From: Chryseobacterium paridis
Lineage (GTDB): Bacteria > Bacteroidota > Bacteroidia > Flavobacteriales > Weeksellaceae
Assembly: GCF_016595215.1 (NCBI RefSeq)
Contig: NZ_JAENHK010000010.1
Span: forward strand, 1,969,390 to 2,033,389
Reading direction: 5' to 3'
DNA length: 64,000 bases
Shown here: positions 43,574 through 52,292 of the stretch, piece by piece
Numbering within the stretch: the stretch's first letter is position 1
How the letters are laid out: each line of letters starts with the position of its first letter
Notes under the pieces: generated by a model
Database searches by the model: none
The model's input: only the letters and a program-made list of their open reading frames with translations
What the model was told of the DNA's origin: nothing
Position numbers and translations under genes: made by a program

Positions 43574-45592
43574 ATGAATATTTTAACAGAAAATTTCAAT
43601 ACACCATACCATACCGCACCATTCGACCGTATAAAAAATGAAGATTATCTTCCTGCTTTTAAAGAATTAATTCAGCAATCTGAAGAAGAAATCAATTCGA
43701 TTGTTGCGAATACTGAAGCACCAACATTTCAGAACGTTATTGAAGCTTTAGCCTACTCAGGTGAAAAATTAGATATTCTATCCAATATTTTTTTCAATGT
43801 AAATTCTGCAGAGACGAATGATGAATTACAACAAATTGCTGAGGATGTTTCTCCTATTTTAAGCGAATATTCTTCAAAAATATCTCAAAATGAGCCTCTA
43901 TTCAATAAGATCAAAAAAGTATACGAGGACAAAGAAAAATATACCCTCAATCAAGAGCAACAAATGCTTTTAGAGGAAACTTATAAAGGTTTTGTACGAA
44001 GTGGAGCTTTGCTCAATGATGAAGACAAAGAAAAATTAAAGAATATCAATATGGATTTGTCTTTAAAATCCCTGAAATTCGGACAAAATGTACTTGCATC
44101 AACTAATGCATATTTTAAACACATCACTAACAAGGAAGATCTGGCCGGAATTCCTGATGCCATTCTTGAACAATATGCTGAAGAAGCAAAAGAAAGAAAT
44201 CTTGAAGGTTGGGTTTTAACATTACAATATCCAAGCTATGTTCCATTTATTACCTATGCAGAAAACCGCGAGTTACGAAAAGAACTGGCTCTTGCTAACG
44301 GTAAGAAATCTTTTGACGGTGGCGAATTTGACAATCAAAACCTTATTAAAGAAATTCTAAATTTAAAACAACAAAAAGCAGGATTACTTGGTTATAAAAA
44401 TTATGCGGATTTTGTATTGGAAGAAAGAATGGCGAAGTCTCCAACAAAAGTGTTGGATTTTCTAAATGAACTTTTAACGAAGGCAAAACCTTATGCAGCT
44501 AAAGAAATCGAAGAATTGAAAACTTTAGCAAAAACTGATGGTATTGAAGAAATGCAGGGCTATGATCATCCATTTTACGCTGAAAAACTTCGTAAAGCTA
44601 AATTTGATTTGAATGATGAAGAACTGAAACCCTACTTTCCATTGAATCAGGTTCAGGATGCCGTATTTGGATTGGCTAAGCAGTTATTCGGATTAACTTT
44701 TGAAGAAAGAAATGATATTCCAAAATACCATGAAGATGTAAAAACCTATGAAGTAAAAGAAAACGGGGAGTACAAATCCTTGTTGTATGTAGACTATTTT
44801 CCAAGAAAAGGGAAAAGGGCCGGAGCGTGGATGACCAGCTACAAAAATCAATACAAAAAAGACGGTGAAAATTCACGTCCACATATTTCCATTGTTTGCA
44901 ACTTTAGCAAACCTACAAAAGACACTCCAAGTTTATTGACATTCCAGGAGGTTACCACTTTATTTCATGAATTTGGCCACGCATTACACGGAATGTTAGC
45001 CAATACTCAATATCCAGGTCTTTCAGGAACTTCTGTGAAATGGGATTTTGTGGAATTACCTTCTCAGTTTTTGGAAAACTTCTGCTACGAACCTGAGTTC
45101 TTAAAGACTTTCGCTAAACATTATAAAACCGGTGAAGTGCTTCCGGATGAAAAAATCCAAAGAATAGAACAGTCTAAAAATTTCATGGAAGGTTATCAGA
45201 CGATGAGACAATTAGGTTTCGGAATCATGGATATGATGTACCATACTAAGGTTGGAGAATTAGAGAGTAAGAGTGTAAAGGAGTTTGAAGATGAATATAC
45301 AAAAGCTACACAGCTCTATCCAACTAACCCTGAAACAGCGATGAGCCCAAGTTTCTCTCACATTTTCCAGGGTGGATATTCTGCGGGATATTATTCGTAT
45401 AAATGGGCAGAAGTCTTAGATGCAGATGCATTCCAATATTTTAAGGAAAACGGAATTTTCAATCCTGAAATTGCAGCAAAATATAAAATCCTTCTTTCAT
45501 CAGGAGGAACAAAAGATCCAATGGAACTGTATAAAAGTTTCAGAGGAAGCGAACCGAAAGTAGAGAGCTTATTGAAAAGAGCTTTTGGATAA
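43574..45592 (+). CDS. M3 family metallopeptidase (oligopeptidase A/Dcp-like)
   Basis: 672 residues, no signal peptide, so cytoplasmic. The zinc motif HEFGH is at 465-469 (LFHEFGHALHG) and the third ligand lies in the helix after WDFVELPSQFLENF. The N-terminal half is helical, starting NTPYHTAPFDRIKNEDYLPAF, as in M3A oligopeptidases. Degrades short peptides. Single-gene unit with its own promoter and terminator. Confidence 0.93.
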   Translation: MNILTENFNTPYHTAPFDRIKNEDYLPAFKELIQQSEEEINSIVANTEAPTFQNVIEALAYSGEKLDILSNIFFNVNSAETNDELQQIAEDVSPILSEYSSKISQNEPLFNKIKKVYEDKEKYTLNQEQQMLLEETYKGFVRSGALLNDEDKEKLKNINMDLSLKSLKFGQNVLASTNAYFKHITNKEDLAGIPDAILEQYAEEAKERNLEGWVLTLQYPSYVPFITYAENRELRKELALANGKKSFDGGEFDNQNLIKEILNLKQQKAGLLGYKNYADFVLEERMAKSPTKVLDFLNELLTKAKPYAAKEIEELKTLAKTDGIEEMQGYDHPFYAEKLRKAKFDLNDEELKPYFPLNQVQDAVFGLAKQLFGLTFEERNDIPKYHEDVKTYEVKENGEYKSLLYVDYFPRKGKRAGAWMTSYKNQYKKDGENSRPHISIVCNFSKPTKDTPSLLTFQEVTTLFHEFGHALHGMLANTQYPGLSGTSVKWDFVELPSQFLENFCYEPEFLKTFAKHYKTGEVLPDEKIQRIEQSKNFMEGYQTMRQLGFGIMDMMYHTKVGELESKSVKEFEDEYTKATQLYPTNPETAMSPSFSHIFQGGYSAGYYSYKWAEVLDADAFQYFKENGIFNPEIAAKYKILLSSGGTKDPMELYKSFRGSEPKVESLLKRAFG

Positions 45593-45602
45593 AAAATAAT
45601 AA

Positions 45603-45640
45603 TAGTCCCCTGATTTTAAATCTCTGGGGACTATTTTTTC
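45603..45640 (+). terminator. Terminator of the M3 peptidase gene
   Basis: TAGTCCCC (45603-45610) pairs with GGGGACTA (45626-45633), with further pairing inside, followed by a T tract. Confidence 0.85.
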
Positions 45641-45668
45641 TTTAATAATATAACTAACAACCCTATTT

Positions 45669-46394
45669 ATGATTGATAAAGTCAAAAAAATCACTAATCT
45701 CTTTTTGAGTTTTTTAGGATTTGTGGGGATCGCTACGTTGATATTGTTTCTCGTTTTTGTAGAAAATCCAGTTAGGTACTTTTGCTATGCTTTATTCATA
45801 ACAGTCTTTATAAATTTTAAAAGCTTTCGATATTTAAGAATTGATTTTAAAAAATTTTCAACTAAACTTTTAATGGTATTCAGTATCGTATATTTATCTT
45901 TGATTACTCTATTATCAGTTTCCCCGTTTCTAAAAATTCAAGAATTTAAATTATCTCATATCAAATGGGAGATTATAAATCCTTCATTAATTAAATCGGC
46001 TTCGTTCTGGGATACAGGGTATAAACGGAGAGGAAATTCTTATGTCACTGTTTATTATGAGTATCAAAGCACCGGAAAACTATATAAAAAATCAGAAACT
46101 GAAGCCCTAAAAAAATATTACGCCATCTGGGATACAAGAAAAACTGAGGATTTGGTCAATGAATTTTCAAAATCAGTAGCAGAAAAAATTAAAAATAAGG
46201 ATTACATTATTCTCAAGAATACAAGCCACCCCGAAGAGACTCAATTGTTTTTATCTACTGACTATTTTTACTTTCAGGGATCACTATTTTATAATATGAT
46301 AACAAGCATAGCTGCACTTATATTTGTTGTTTTAGGGCTCGTAATTATTATTCTTATCTTTTCTAAAAAAACAACTGGAGCCAGAAAAAAGTGA
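45669..46394 (+). CDS. Hypothetical membrane protein, four TM segments
   Basis: 241 residues, not recognised. TM helices at about 8-28, 33-50, 62-83 and 208-231; between the third and fourth lies a 120-residue extracytoplasmic domain with VTVYYEYQSTGKLYKKSET and TEDLVNEFSKSVAEKIKNKDY. The layout recalls DUF3592-type proteins but I cannot assign it. Own transcription unit after a terminator. Confidence 0.68.
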   Translation: MIDKVKKITNLFLSFLGFVGIATLILFLVFVENPVRYFCYALFITVFINFKSFRYLRIDFKKFSTKLLMVFSIVYLSLITLLSVSPFLKIQEFKLSHIKWEIINPSLIKSASFWDTGYKRRGNSYVTVYYEYQSTGKLYKKSETEALKKYYAIWDTRKTEDLVNEFSKSVAEKIKNKDYIILKNTSHPEETQLFLSTDYFYFQGSLFYNMITSIAALIFVVLGLVIIILIFSKKTTGARKK

Positions 46395-46607
46395 TCAATT
46401 GAACGAAAAGAACATTATGAATATGTCCTAAACAACAATACTAATAATGTAATACTCTGTTAAAATAATCTATATTAATTATTTAGGTTTTTAAATTGCA
46501 TCAACCAGAACTTAGGGAAAAGTGCCACCTCTCCAGCTATCTCTCTTTTTTGTAATTTTATTCAGAGAAAACCAAAAAACAACATTTTAAAGAATAAATT
46601 TTTTGTT

Positions 46608-47339
46608 ATGAAAGAAAACAAATACGACAATAATTCCTTTTTCGAACAATATGGAAAAATGCTTCGTTCCCAACAAGGATTAGAGGGAGCAGGAGAATGG
46701 TACATATTACAAAAGATGTTACCCGATTTTATAGGGAAAACGGTTTTGGATCTGGGTTGTGGATTCGGTTGGCATTGCCGGTATGCTATTGAACAAGGCG
46801 CAAAATCCGTTGTTGGAATTGATCTTTCAGAAAAAATGCTTGAAAAAGCCAGAGAAATCAACAATCTGGAAGGCATTGAATATATAAGAAAAGCTCTTGA
46901 AGATGTCGAGTACACAGATGAAAGTTTTGATGTGGTCTTAAGCTCTTTGACTTTCCATTATGTAGAATCATTTGATATGATGGCTGAACATATTTACAAA
47001 TGGCTAAAACCTAAAGGTCATTTTGTATTTTCAGTAGAGCATCCTGTATTTACCGCTGAAGGAACTCAGGATTGGGCTTATGGAACACATGGTGAAAAAC
47101 AACACTGGCCTGTAGATAATTATTTTATCCAAGGGAAACGAAATACTACGTTTTTAGGCGAAAACGTCATAAAATACCATAGAACTTTAACTTCTTATTT
47201 AAATACTCTTTTAAAACAGGGATTCAAAATTAAAGAAGTAACTGAAGCAGAACCTAGCGAAGAAATGCTGAAGCAATTTTCAGAAATGAAAGATGAATTA
47301 CGCCGACCCATGATGTTGTTGATTTCGGTAGAAAAATGA
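46608..47339 (+). CDS. Class I SAM-dependent methyltransferase
   Basis: 243 residues. SAM-binding motif I VLDLGCGFGWH (47-56 region, DLGCGFG at 48-54), acidic residue after VVGIDLSEKML, and motif FDVVLSSLTFHYV. Methyltransf_11-type fold. The substrate is unknown: small molecule is likelier than RNA or protein by size. A terminator follows. Confidence 0.9.
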   Translation: MKENKYDNNSFFEQYGKMLRSQQGLEGAGEWYILQKMLPDFIGKTVLDLGCGFGWHCRYAIEQGAKSVVGIDLSEKMLEKAREINNLEGIEYIRKALEDVEYTDESFDVVLSSLTFHYVESFDMMAEHIYKWLKPKGHFVFSVEHPVFTAEGTQDWAYGTHGEKQHWPVDNYFIQGKRNTTFLGENVIKYHRTLTSYLNTLLKQGFKIKEVTEAEPSEEMLKQFSEMKDELRRPMMLLISVEK

Positions 47340-47369
47340 CACTATTTTTATCAACTCTAAAATGATAGT

Positions 47370-47396
47370 AAAGCTTTTGAAGTTCAAAAGCTTTTT
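47370..47396 (+). terminator. Terminator of the methyltransferase gene
   Basis: AAAGCTTTTGA (47370-47380) and TCAAAAGCTTT (47384-47394) form an 11-bp perfect stem with a 3-base loop, followed by T-rich sequence. Confidence 0.8.
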
Positions 47397-47431
47397 CTAT
47401 TTTAGGTCCCATCTAAATTATAAGAACTGTT

Positions 47432-48328
47432 ATGCTCAAAAACACCCTTATTATATTTCTATTATGTCTTCTTATATCTAGTCTAGTAAAAAGTCAGGAA
47501 ATAAAAACGATTAAAGGAGACCATTTTGAACTGAAATTGGCCCCTCAGCAAAAAGCAATACTCATCCTATTTCCATGTTATCCTTGTAACATCGAACATA
47601 CTCAGACAGAAGCAAAGTTTTTAAAAGATATTGAAAAGAAAGGTATCAGTACTTTACTGTTGGATTATAACCAAAAACTCTATTTAACAGAAGCCAAAAA
47701 GAAAGAATACACAGAGGAGCTACATACTATTTTCACTGAAAATAATATCAAAAAAGAAAATATTTTTATTGGTGGGTTTTCCAGTGGTGGTAATGTCGCC
47801 ATTTTACTCTCGAGTTATCTTATAAAAACAGAAAATTCCATTCAGCCCAAAGGAATTCTGGTGGTGGACTCTCCTATTGATCTTGAAGAATTATACAAAG
47901 GAGCGAAAAGTGATGTTCAAAAAAATAAAGATGCAGAGGCTGTAGCTGAAGGGAAATTCCTAATCGACCTTCTGGAAAAAGAAATAGGAACCCCTCAAAA
48001 AGATATCGAAAAATATAAAATCTTCTCACCTTATCTCATTTCATCCAATTCCACAGACCATATTAAATATTTAAAAAATAGTAAAGTAAGATTGTATTGT
48101 GAGCCCGATCTGGAATGGCAATTGAAAAATAAGAAGCGACAATACAAAGATCTCAATGCCTATAAACTGGAAAAAGCATACCATTCTTTACTAGATATGG
48201 GAAGCCAAAACGTGGAATTTATAAAAACAAAGAACCGTGGAATAAGAGCTAATGGGCAAAAACACCCTCACTCCTGGAATATTGTAGAACGCGAAAGTCT
48301 AATACAATGGATCTTACAACCCTCTTAA
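47432..48328 (+). CDS. Exported alpha/beta-hydrolase-like protein
   Basis: 298 residues. Signal peptide (MLKNTLIIFLLCLLISSLVKSQ) then a domain with ILILFPCYPCNIEHTQTEAKF, FIGGFSSGGNVAIL (GxSxG-type nucleophile elbow, G-F-S-S-G-G) and VVDSPIDLEELY. A histidine in HPHSWNIVERESLIQWI near the C-terminus fits the catalytic triad. The substrate is unknown. A CYPC pair near residue 50 might form a disulfide. Confidence 0.72.
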   Translation: MLKNTLIIFLLCLLISSLVKSQEIKTIKGDHFELKLAPQQKAILILFPCYPCNIEHTQTEAKFLKDIEKKGISTLLLDYNQKLYLTEAKKKEYTEELHTIFTENNIKKENIFIGGFSSGGNVAILLSSYLIKTENSIQPKGILVVDSPIDLEELYKGAKSDVQKNKDAEAVAEGKFLIDLLEKEIGTPQKDIEKYKIFSPYLISSNSTDHIKYLKNSKVRLYCEPDLEWQLKNKKRQYKDLNAYKLEKAYHSLLDMGSQNVEFIKTKNRGIRANGQKHPHSWNIVERESLIQWILQPS

Positions 48329-48397
48329 AAACTATATTAAAATAATCCCATTTTTATTCCGAACTTTGAATTAAATAAAGCCTTCATTAATTTTAAA

Positions 48398-48781
48398 ATG
48401 AATAACATAACTCAAAGATTAGAAAACGTAAAAAAACTTCAAGCCAAAAGATGGGAAAATGAAGATCATTGGGACGCAATCAATGAGCTTTTAATCAAAG
48501 AATTAGAAGAAATTTTACTTATTGAACCTGAAAATACTTCAGCTTTAATTAATATAGGAGCGATTTATTCTGATATGGGTGAAAATGAAGAGGCAGTACG
48601 ATATTTGAAGACCGCATTAGCATTAGGTTCCGAGGATAAAAACTTATTTGTAAATCTGGCCATTGTCATGATCTACATGGAAAAACATCAGGCGGAGTAT
48701 CTTGAATATCTTGAGGATGCTGAAGATAAAATTGAAGATCCGCTTACTTTTAAGGCTTATTTTGATCCCCAATCTCATTAA
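48398..48781 (+). CDS. Small TPR-type protein
   Basis: 127 residues. One clear tetratricopeptide unit (ENTSALINIGAIYSDMGENEEAVRYLKTALALG) with flanking helices that may make a second and third. Cytoplasmic, acidic. Likely a protein-interaction module; partner unknown. Confidence 0.78.
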   Translation: MNNITQRLENVKKLQAKRWENEDHWDAINELLIKELEEILLIEPENTSALINIGAIYSDMGENEEAVRYLKTALALGSEDKNLFVNLAIVMIYMEKHQAEYLEYLEDAEDKIEDPLTFKAYFDPQSH

Positions 48782-48884
48782 GGTTCCCTATTCATATAGC
48801 TCCGTAATTTCTTTTGTTTTCGTTCATATAAAAAATATTTTTACAAATCACTACATTGTATTACATAGTAATAATAATTAATTA

Positions 48885-48892
48885 TATCTTTG
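48885..48892 (+). promoter_or_regulatory. -7 element of the serine hydrolase gene
   Basis: TATCTTTG, 19 bases before the ATG at 48912. About 30 bases upstream lies ACTACATTGTATTACATAGT (48850-48869), an imperfect dyad with TACA/TGTA half-sites. Confidence 0.5.
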
Positions 48893-48911
48893 CATAACAC
48901 AATATATAACT

Positions 48912-49994
48912 ATGAACTCAAATAGAACTTTTCTTTGGCTTACCCTCCTACTTTTATTCTTTTCCAGTATGTTTTTTGCACAAGGTCTAGAAAGGAGAAT
49001 CGATAGTTTAATTCTTAAAGAATTTAATGACCCTAAAGGTCCCGGTGGCGTATTTACAGTTACTCAAAAGGGAAAAACTTTATATCAAAAGGCTTTTGGA
49101 AAAGCTAATCTGGAACTTGATGTTAACCTAAATCCGGAAAATGTTTTTCAAATTGGCTCTATGACCAAGCAATTTACGGCTGTAGCCATTTTAATGCTTG
49201 AACAACAGGGAAAACTTAATGTCAACGATCCTATTTCCAAGTATATCAAAGATTACCCGAATGGAGACAAAATAACCATTCATCATTTACTCACTCATAC
49301 TTCAGGAATCAAAGATTTCACAAAAATGAAATCAATCTCAACAATTGCTCAAAAAGATATGAAACCTGAAATGATGGTTGATTTTTTCAAAAACGAGCCT
49401 GTTGATTTTGCTCCCGGAGAAAAGTTTGACTATAACAATTCAGGATATGTGTTATTAGGATATTTGATAGAATTGGTTTCAGGAGATACTTATGAAAACT
49501 TTATTAAAAATAATATTTTTGATAAAGCAGGAATGATTCACTCCTATTATGCTACTGACAGGAAAATCATCCCTAAAAGAGCTTATGGATATCATAAGAA
49601 AGAATACGGGTATGTAAATAAAACTGCAATTAGTTTTAGTGTTCCTTTTTCATCTGGTTCATTAATGTCAACAGCAGAAGACATGCTAAAATGGCAGAAT
49701 GCTTTAAACAAAAATATTTTACTAAATTCACAAGAGACTAAAAAAGCATTTCAAAAATACAAACTGAATAACGGAGAAGAGTTCACTTATGGCTATGGAT
49801 GGCATCTTAAGGACATCAATGGAATCAGTACGAGAGAACATGGTGGAAGTATTTTTGGATTTAAATCCATGGGTGTATATATTCCTTCAAAGGATATTTA
49901 TGTCATTGGATTTAGCAACTGTGATTGTCATTCACCAACAGAGATCATCAGAAATATAGCCAAACTGGCTCTGGAAAACACTAAACGAAATTAA
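48912..49994 (+). CDS. Exported serine hydrolase, beta-lactamase class C/PBP4*-like
   Basis: 360 residues with a signal peptide ending near FFAQ (about residue 24). Motifs: S83-M-T-K86 (SxxK), YNNSGYVLLG (YxN) and EHGGSIFGFKS (HGG, in place of KTG). Unlike the hydrolase at 39.6 kb it has no C-terminal extension. Probably a D-amino-acid peptidase or esterase in the periplasm; lactamase activity is not implied. TATCTTTG promoter box 19 bases upstream. Confidence 0.87.
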   Translation: MNSNRTFLWLTLLLLFFSSMFFAQGLERRIDSLILKEFNDPKGPGGVFTVTQKGKTLYQKAFGKANLELDVNLNPENVFQIGSMTKQFTAVAILMLEQQGKLNVNDPISKYIKDYPNGDKITIHHLLTHTSGIKDFTKMKSISTIAQKDMKPEMMVDFFKNEPVDFAPGEKFDYNNSGYVLLGYLIELVSGDTYENFIKNNIFDKAGMIHSYYATDRKIIPKRAYGYHKKEYGYVNKTAISFSVPFSSGSLMSTAEDMLKWQNALNKNILLNSQETKKAFQKYKLNNGEEFTYGYGWHLKDINGISTREHGGSIFGFKSMGVYIPSKDIYVIGFSNCDCHSPTEIIRNIAKLALENTKRN

Positions 49995-50027
49995 TATAAA
50001 AATTATCAACATTTAAACCCAAACATC

Positions 50028-50228
50028 ATGTTACTAGCTATTTTATTACCTTTTCTATCTTTCATTGTTCGTGGAAAAGTCTTAACAGGAATTTTATGCC
50101 TGATCTTACAAATCACGTTGATTGGTTGGATCCCGGCAGCAATTTGGGCCGCTTTATCATTAAATAATGAAAGAGCAGATAAACGAAATCGAGAACTCAT
50201 AAGAGCAGTACGAGAAAGTCAAAGATAG
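50028..50228 (+). CDS. YqaE/Pmp3-like small membrane protein
   Basis: 66 residues with two TM helices (about 2-22 and 24-47) and a basic C-terminal tail (NNERADKRNRELIRAV). The second helix LTGILCLILQITLIGWIPAAIWA has the Pmp3 pattern (L-N-x-x-L-x-x-x-G-W-x-P-x-x-I-x-A). Pmp3 proteins affect membrane potential and stress tolerance in yeast; the bacterial role is unclear. It lies 34 bases after the serine hydrolase gene, possibly co-transcribed, and its stop is one base from the convergent AraC gene. Confidence 0.82.
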   Translation: MLLAILLPFLSFIVRGKVLTGILCLILQITLIGWIPAAIWAALSLNNERADKRNRELIRAVRESQR

Positions 50229-50229
50229 A

Positions 50230-51042
50230 TTAAAAATTATTTTCTCTCTTCACTTTCGGACCTTCTTTCATAATAGAAGTATAGGAAGAAGTAAAAGCTG
50301 ACAAGCTCTTATACCCCACTTTAAAAGCAATCTCACTCAATGTATATTGCCGGGTATCTATGAGTTCTACACTTTTCAGGATCCTGATCAGCTGTCCATA
50401 CTTTTGTAGTGTAATACCCGTAGCATCTTTAAATATTCTTTGCAGACTTCTGACGGACATTTTTGCGAGATCAGCCATATCATCAATATTCAGGTTTTCC
50501 TGAAAATGAGTATTGATATAATCGCAGACAGGAATCAGGCGATGATCTTCAGGAACCGGAATTTCTAAAAACCTGCTTTCATTACAAAAATTCGGTAAGC
50601 TATTTAGTAAAGCTTTCAGAAATAAAGTCTGCTCTTCATCTTCGTCAGCCAGTTTATTCCATTTTGAAGCATATAAAAGCATCTCTTTTAAAACCGGAGG
50701 TGCTGCGAAGACATGTACTTCTCTAAAAAAATCTGATTGTATCTCCGATTTAAAAAGAACCACCATTAAATTAACCGTGCTTGCCTCAGATGTTGTACGG
50801 TGCTTAACTCCGGAAGGAATCCAGATCACATGATTTTTAGGAACCAGATAAATTTTTTGTTCAATATGCAAATATTGATACCCTTCTTCTACATAAGTCA
50901 GCTGAGCCCTTTCGTGTATATGCTCATATTCGTCGTGTTGCCAATTCTTTTCATACCACACATACGCATCTTTTGAAATAGCATCATTATAAAAGCCTTT
51001 TTTCTCTTCAATCAGTCCGCATTTTAATTTGGCGCTTTGCAT
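50230..51042 (-). CDS. AraC family transcriptional regulator with cupin sensor
   Basis: 270 residues. N-terminal cupin domain (HIHERAQLTYVEEGYQYLHI, VIWIPSGVKHRTTSE), C-terminal AraC double HTH (INIDDMADLAKMSVRSLQRIFKDATG-type; LSEIAFKVGYKSLSAFTSSYTSIMKEGP). It diverges from the flavodoxin-RidA gene across 68 bases and is its likely regulator. The -7 box TAAATTTG (51054-51061, minus) lies 11 bases before the ATG. Confidence 0.9.
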   Translation of the reverse strand: MQSAKLKCGLIEEKKGFYNDAISKDAYVWYEKNWQHDEYEHIHERAQLTYVEEGYQYLHIEQKIYLVPKNHVIWIPSGVKHRTTSEASTVNLMVVLFKSEIQSDFFREVHVFAAPPVLKEMLLYASKWNKLADEDEEQTLFLKALLNSLPNFCNESRFLEIPVPEDHRLIPVCDYINTHFQENLNIDDMADLAKMSVRSLQRIFKDATGITLQKYGQLIRILKSVELIDTRQYTLSEIAFKVGYKSLSAFTSSYTSIMKEGPKVKRENNF

Positions 51043-51053
51043 ATTGTTTTTGG

Positions 51054-51085
51054 CAAATTTAATAAAAACGACATTATTAATTTTG
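51054..51085. promoter_or_regulatory. Divergent promoter elements, AraC versus flavodoxin-RidA pair
   Basis: Minus: TAAATTTG at 51054-51061 for the AraC gene. Plus: TAATTTTG at 51078-51085, 25 bases before the ATG at 51111. Only 16 bases separate them, so one bound AraC protein could affect both. Confidence 0.5.
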
Positions 51086-51110
51086 TATTTGAATTTTAGA
51101 TTTAAAAATT

Positions 51111-52262
51111 ATGAAAAAATTAAACAAGATAATCCCTATCTTTTTATTACTTATAATGACCCAATTTATGACAGCACAAGAACATAAAGCCAAAGTATTG
51201 GTGCTCTTTTATTCTGATAATGGTGGAACCTATGAGCTGGCAAAAGAAATATCAAAAGGAATTGAAAGTAAGGGAAATGCACAGGCTATCATCAAGCAGG
51301 TGAAAACCTCATCAAATCCTAAGCTCAAAGATATTCCGGTTGCAACCGTTGACGAACTTTCGTCTTATGATGGAATAGCTTTTGGCTCACCTATTTATTT
51401 TGGAAATATCAGCACCGGAATGAGTGAATTTTTATCCAAAACTGTCAGTTTGTGGACCAATCATTCCCTGGAAGGAATGCCTGCTACTGTATTTATGTCC
51501 GCTGGCAGTGGCGTGGGAAAAGAATTGGCCATCCAGTCTTTTTGGAACAGTTTAGCGGTTCATGGGATGGTTTTGGTATCCAATGGTATTCGTGGCGTTG
51601 AAAACATAGATAAAAATACACCTCAGGGAAACACTGTTTTGGGGGTAACAAGTCTTGCCTCTGTAAAAAATGTAGAACGTCCCAGTAAAAGTGAGCGCTA
51701 CATGGCTAGATTACAAGGAGAAAACTTTGCAAAGATAGCATTCGCTTTAAAAGGTACTTTCTCGAATAAGACCACTGCTAACGGTTCTGTCATTGAAAAA
51801 TCGGCCGACATCAATACAGTTTTAAAACAAAAACAAATCATTCTTCCTCAAGTGCCCAAACCGGCTGGAAATTATCAACCTTATGTACGTTCAGGAAATC
51901 TTGTGTTCATTAATCAGGTAGCGCTGAAAGATGGTAAGATTCTAAATCCAGGGAAATTGGGAGCTGGAATTTCTGAGGAAGAAGTAAAAGAAGCAACAAA
52001 AGTAACGATGCTGAATGTTATTGCGGTTTTAAATGAAGCTGTCGGGGGTGATCTTAATCGTGTAAAACGTTGTGTACAACTTACAGGAATTTTCAATACA
52101 AAAGATGATTATACCAAACATGCTGATCTTATGAATGTGGCTTCCAATCTTGCTGTTGATGTTTTTGGTGAAAAAGGAAAACATGCTAGAGCAACATTTG
52201 GAGCATCCTCAATTCCTGTTAATTCTTCTGTAGAAATACAGGCGGTATTTGAAGTGGAATAA
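51111..52262 (+). CDS. Exported flavodoxin/WrbA-like domain fused to a RidA (YjgF) domain
   Basis: 383 residues in three parts. A signal peptide (1-22, MKKLNKIIPIFLLLIMTQFMTAQ). A flavodoxin-type domain (about 28-200): VLVLFYSDNGGTYELAKEI is the FMN phosphate loop, SYDGIAFGSPIYFGNIS the isoalloxazine loop, as in WrbA/NAD(P)H:quinone oxidoreductases. A RidA domain (about 235-383): AGNYQPYVRSGNLVFINQVAL, TMLNVIAVLNEAVG, VKRCVQLTGIFNT, with the family's key R360 (RATFGASS) and E375 (VEIQAVF). RidA proteins hydrolyse reactive enamine/imine intermediates. The fusion and the signal peptide are both unusual for these cytoplasmic families. It is the first of two genes with a DapB-like reductase and faces an AraC regulator. 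Confidence 0.85.
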   Translation: MKKLNKIIPIFLLLIMTQFMTAQEHKAKVLVLFYSDNGGTYELAKEISKGIESKGNAQAIIKQVKTSSNPKLKDIPVATVDELSSYDGIAFGSPIYFGNISTGMSEFLSKTVSLWTNHSLEGMPATVFMSAGSGVGKELAIQSFWNSLAVHGMVLVSNGIRGVENIDKNTPQGNTVLGVTSLASVKNVERPSKSERYMARLQGENFAKIAFALKGTFSNKTTANGSVIEKSADINTVLKQKQIILPQVPKPAGNYQPYVRSGNLVFINQVALKDGKILNPGKLGAGISEEEVKEATKVTMLNVIAVLNEAVGGDLNRVKRCVQLTGIFNTKDDYTKHADLMNVASNLAVDVFGEKGKHARATFGASSIPVNSSVEIQAVFEVE

Positions 52263-52292
52263 CAATTATTATTTAATTTAAACAAAAAAATC

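Noticed and set aside
51111..52262. Frameshift artefact joining two separate genes (flavodoxin and RidA)
   Set aside because: The frame is continuous with an uninterrupted linker of about 35 residues, and no internal stop or start would separate the domains; a sequencing error can be excluded only by comparison with relatives.
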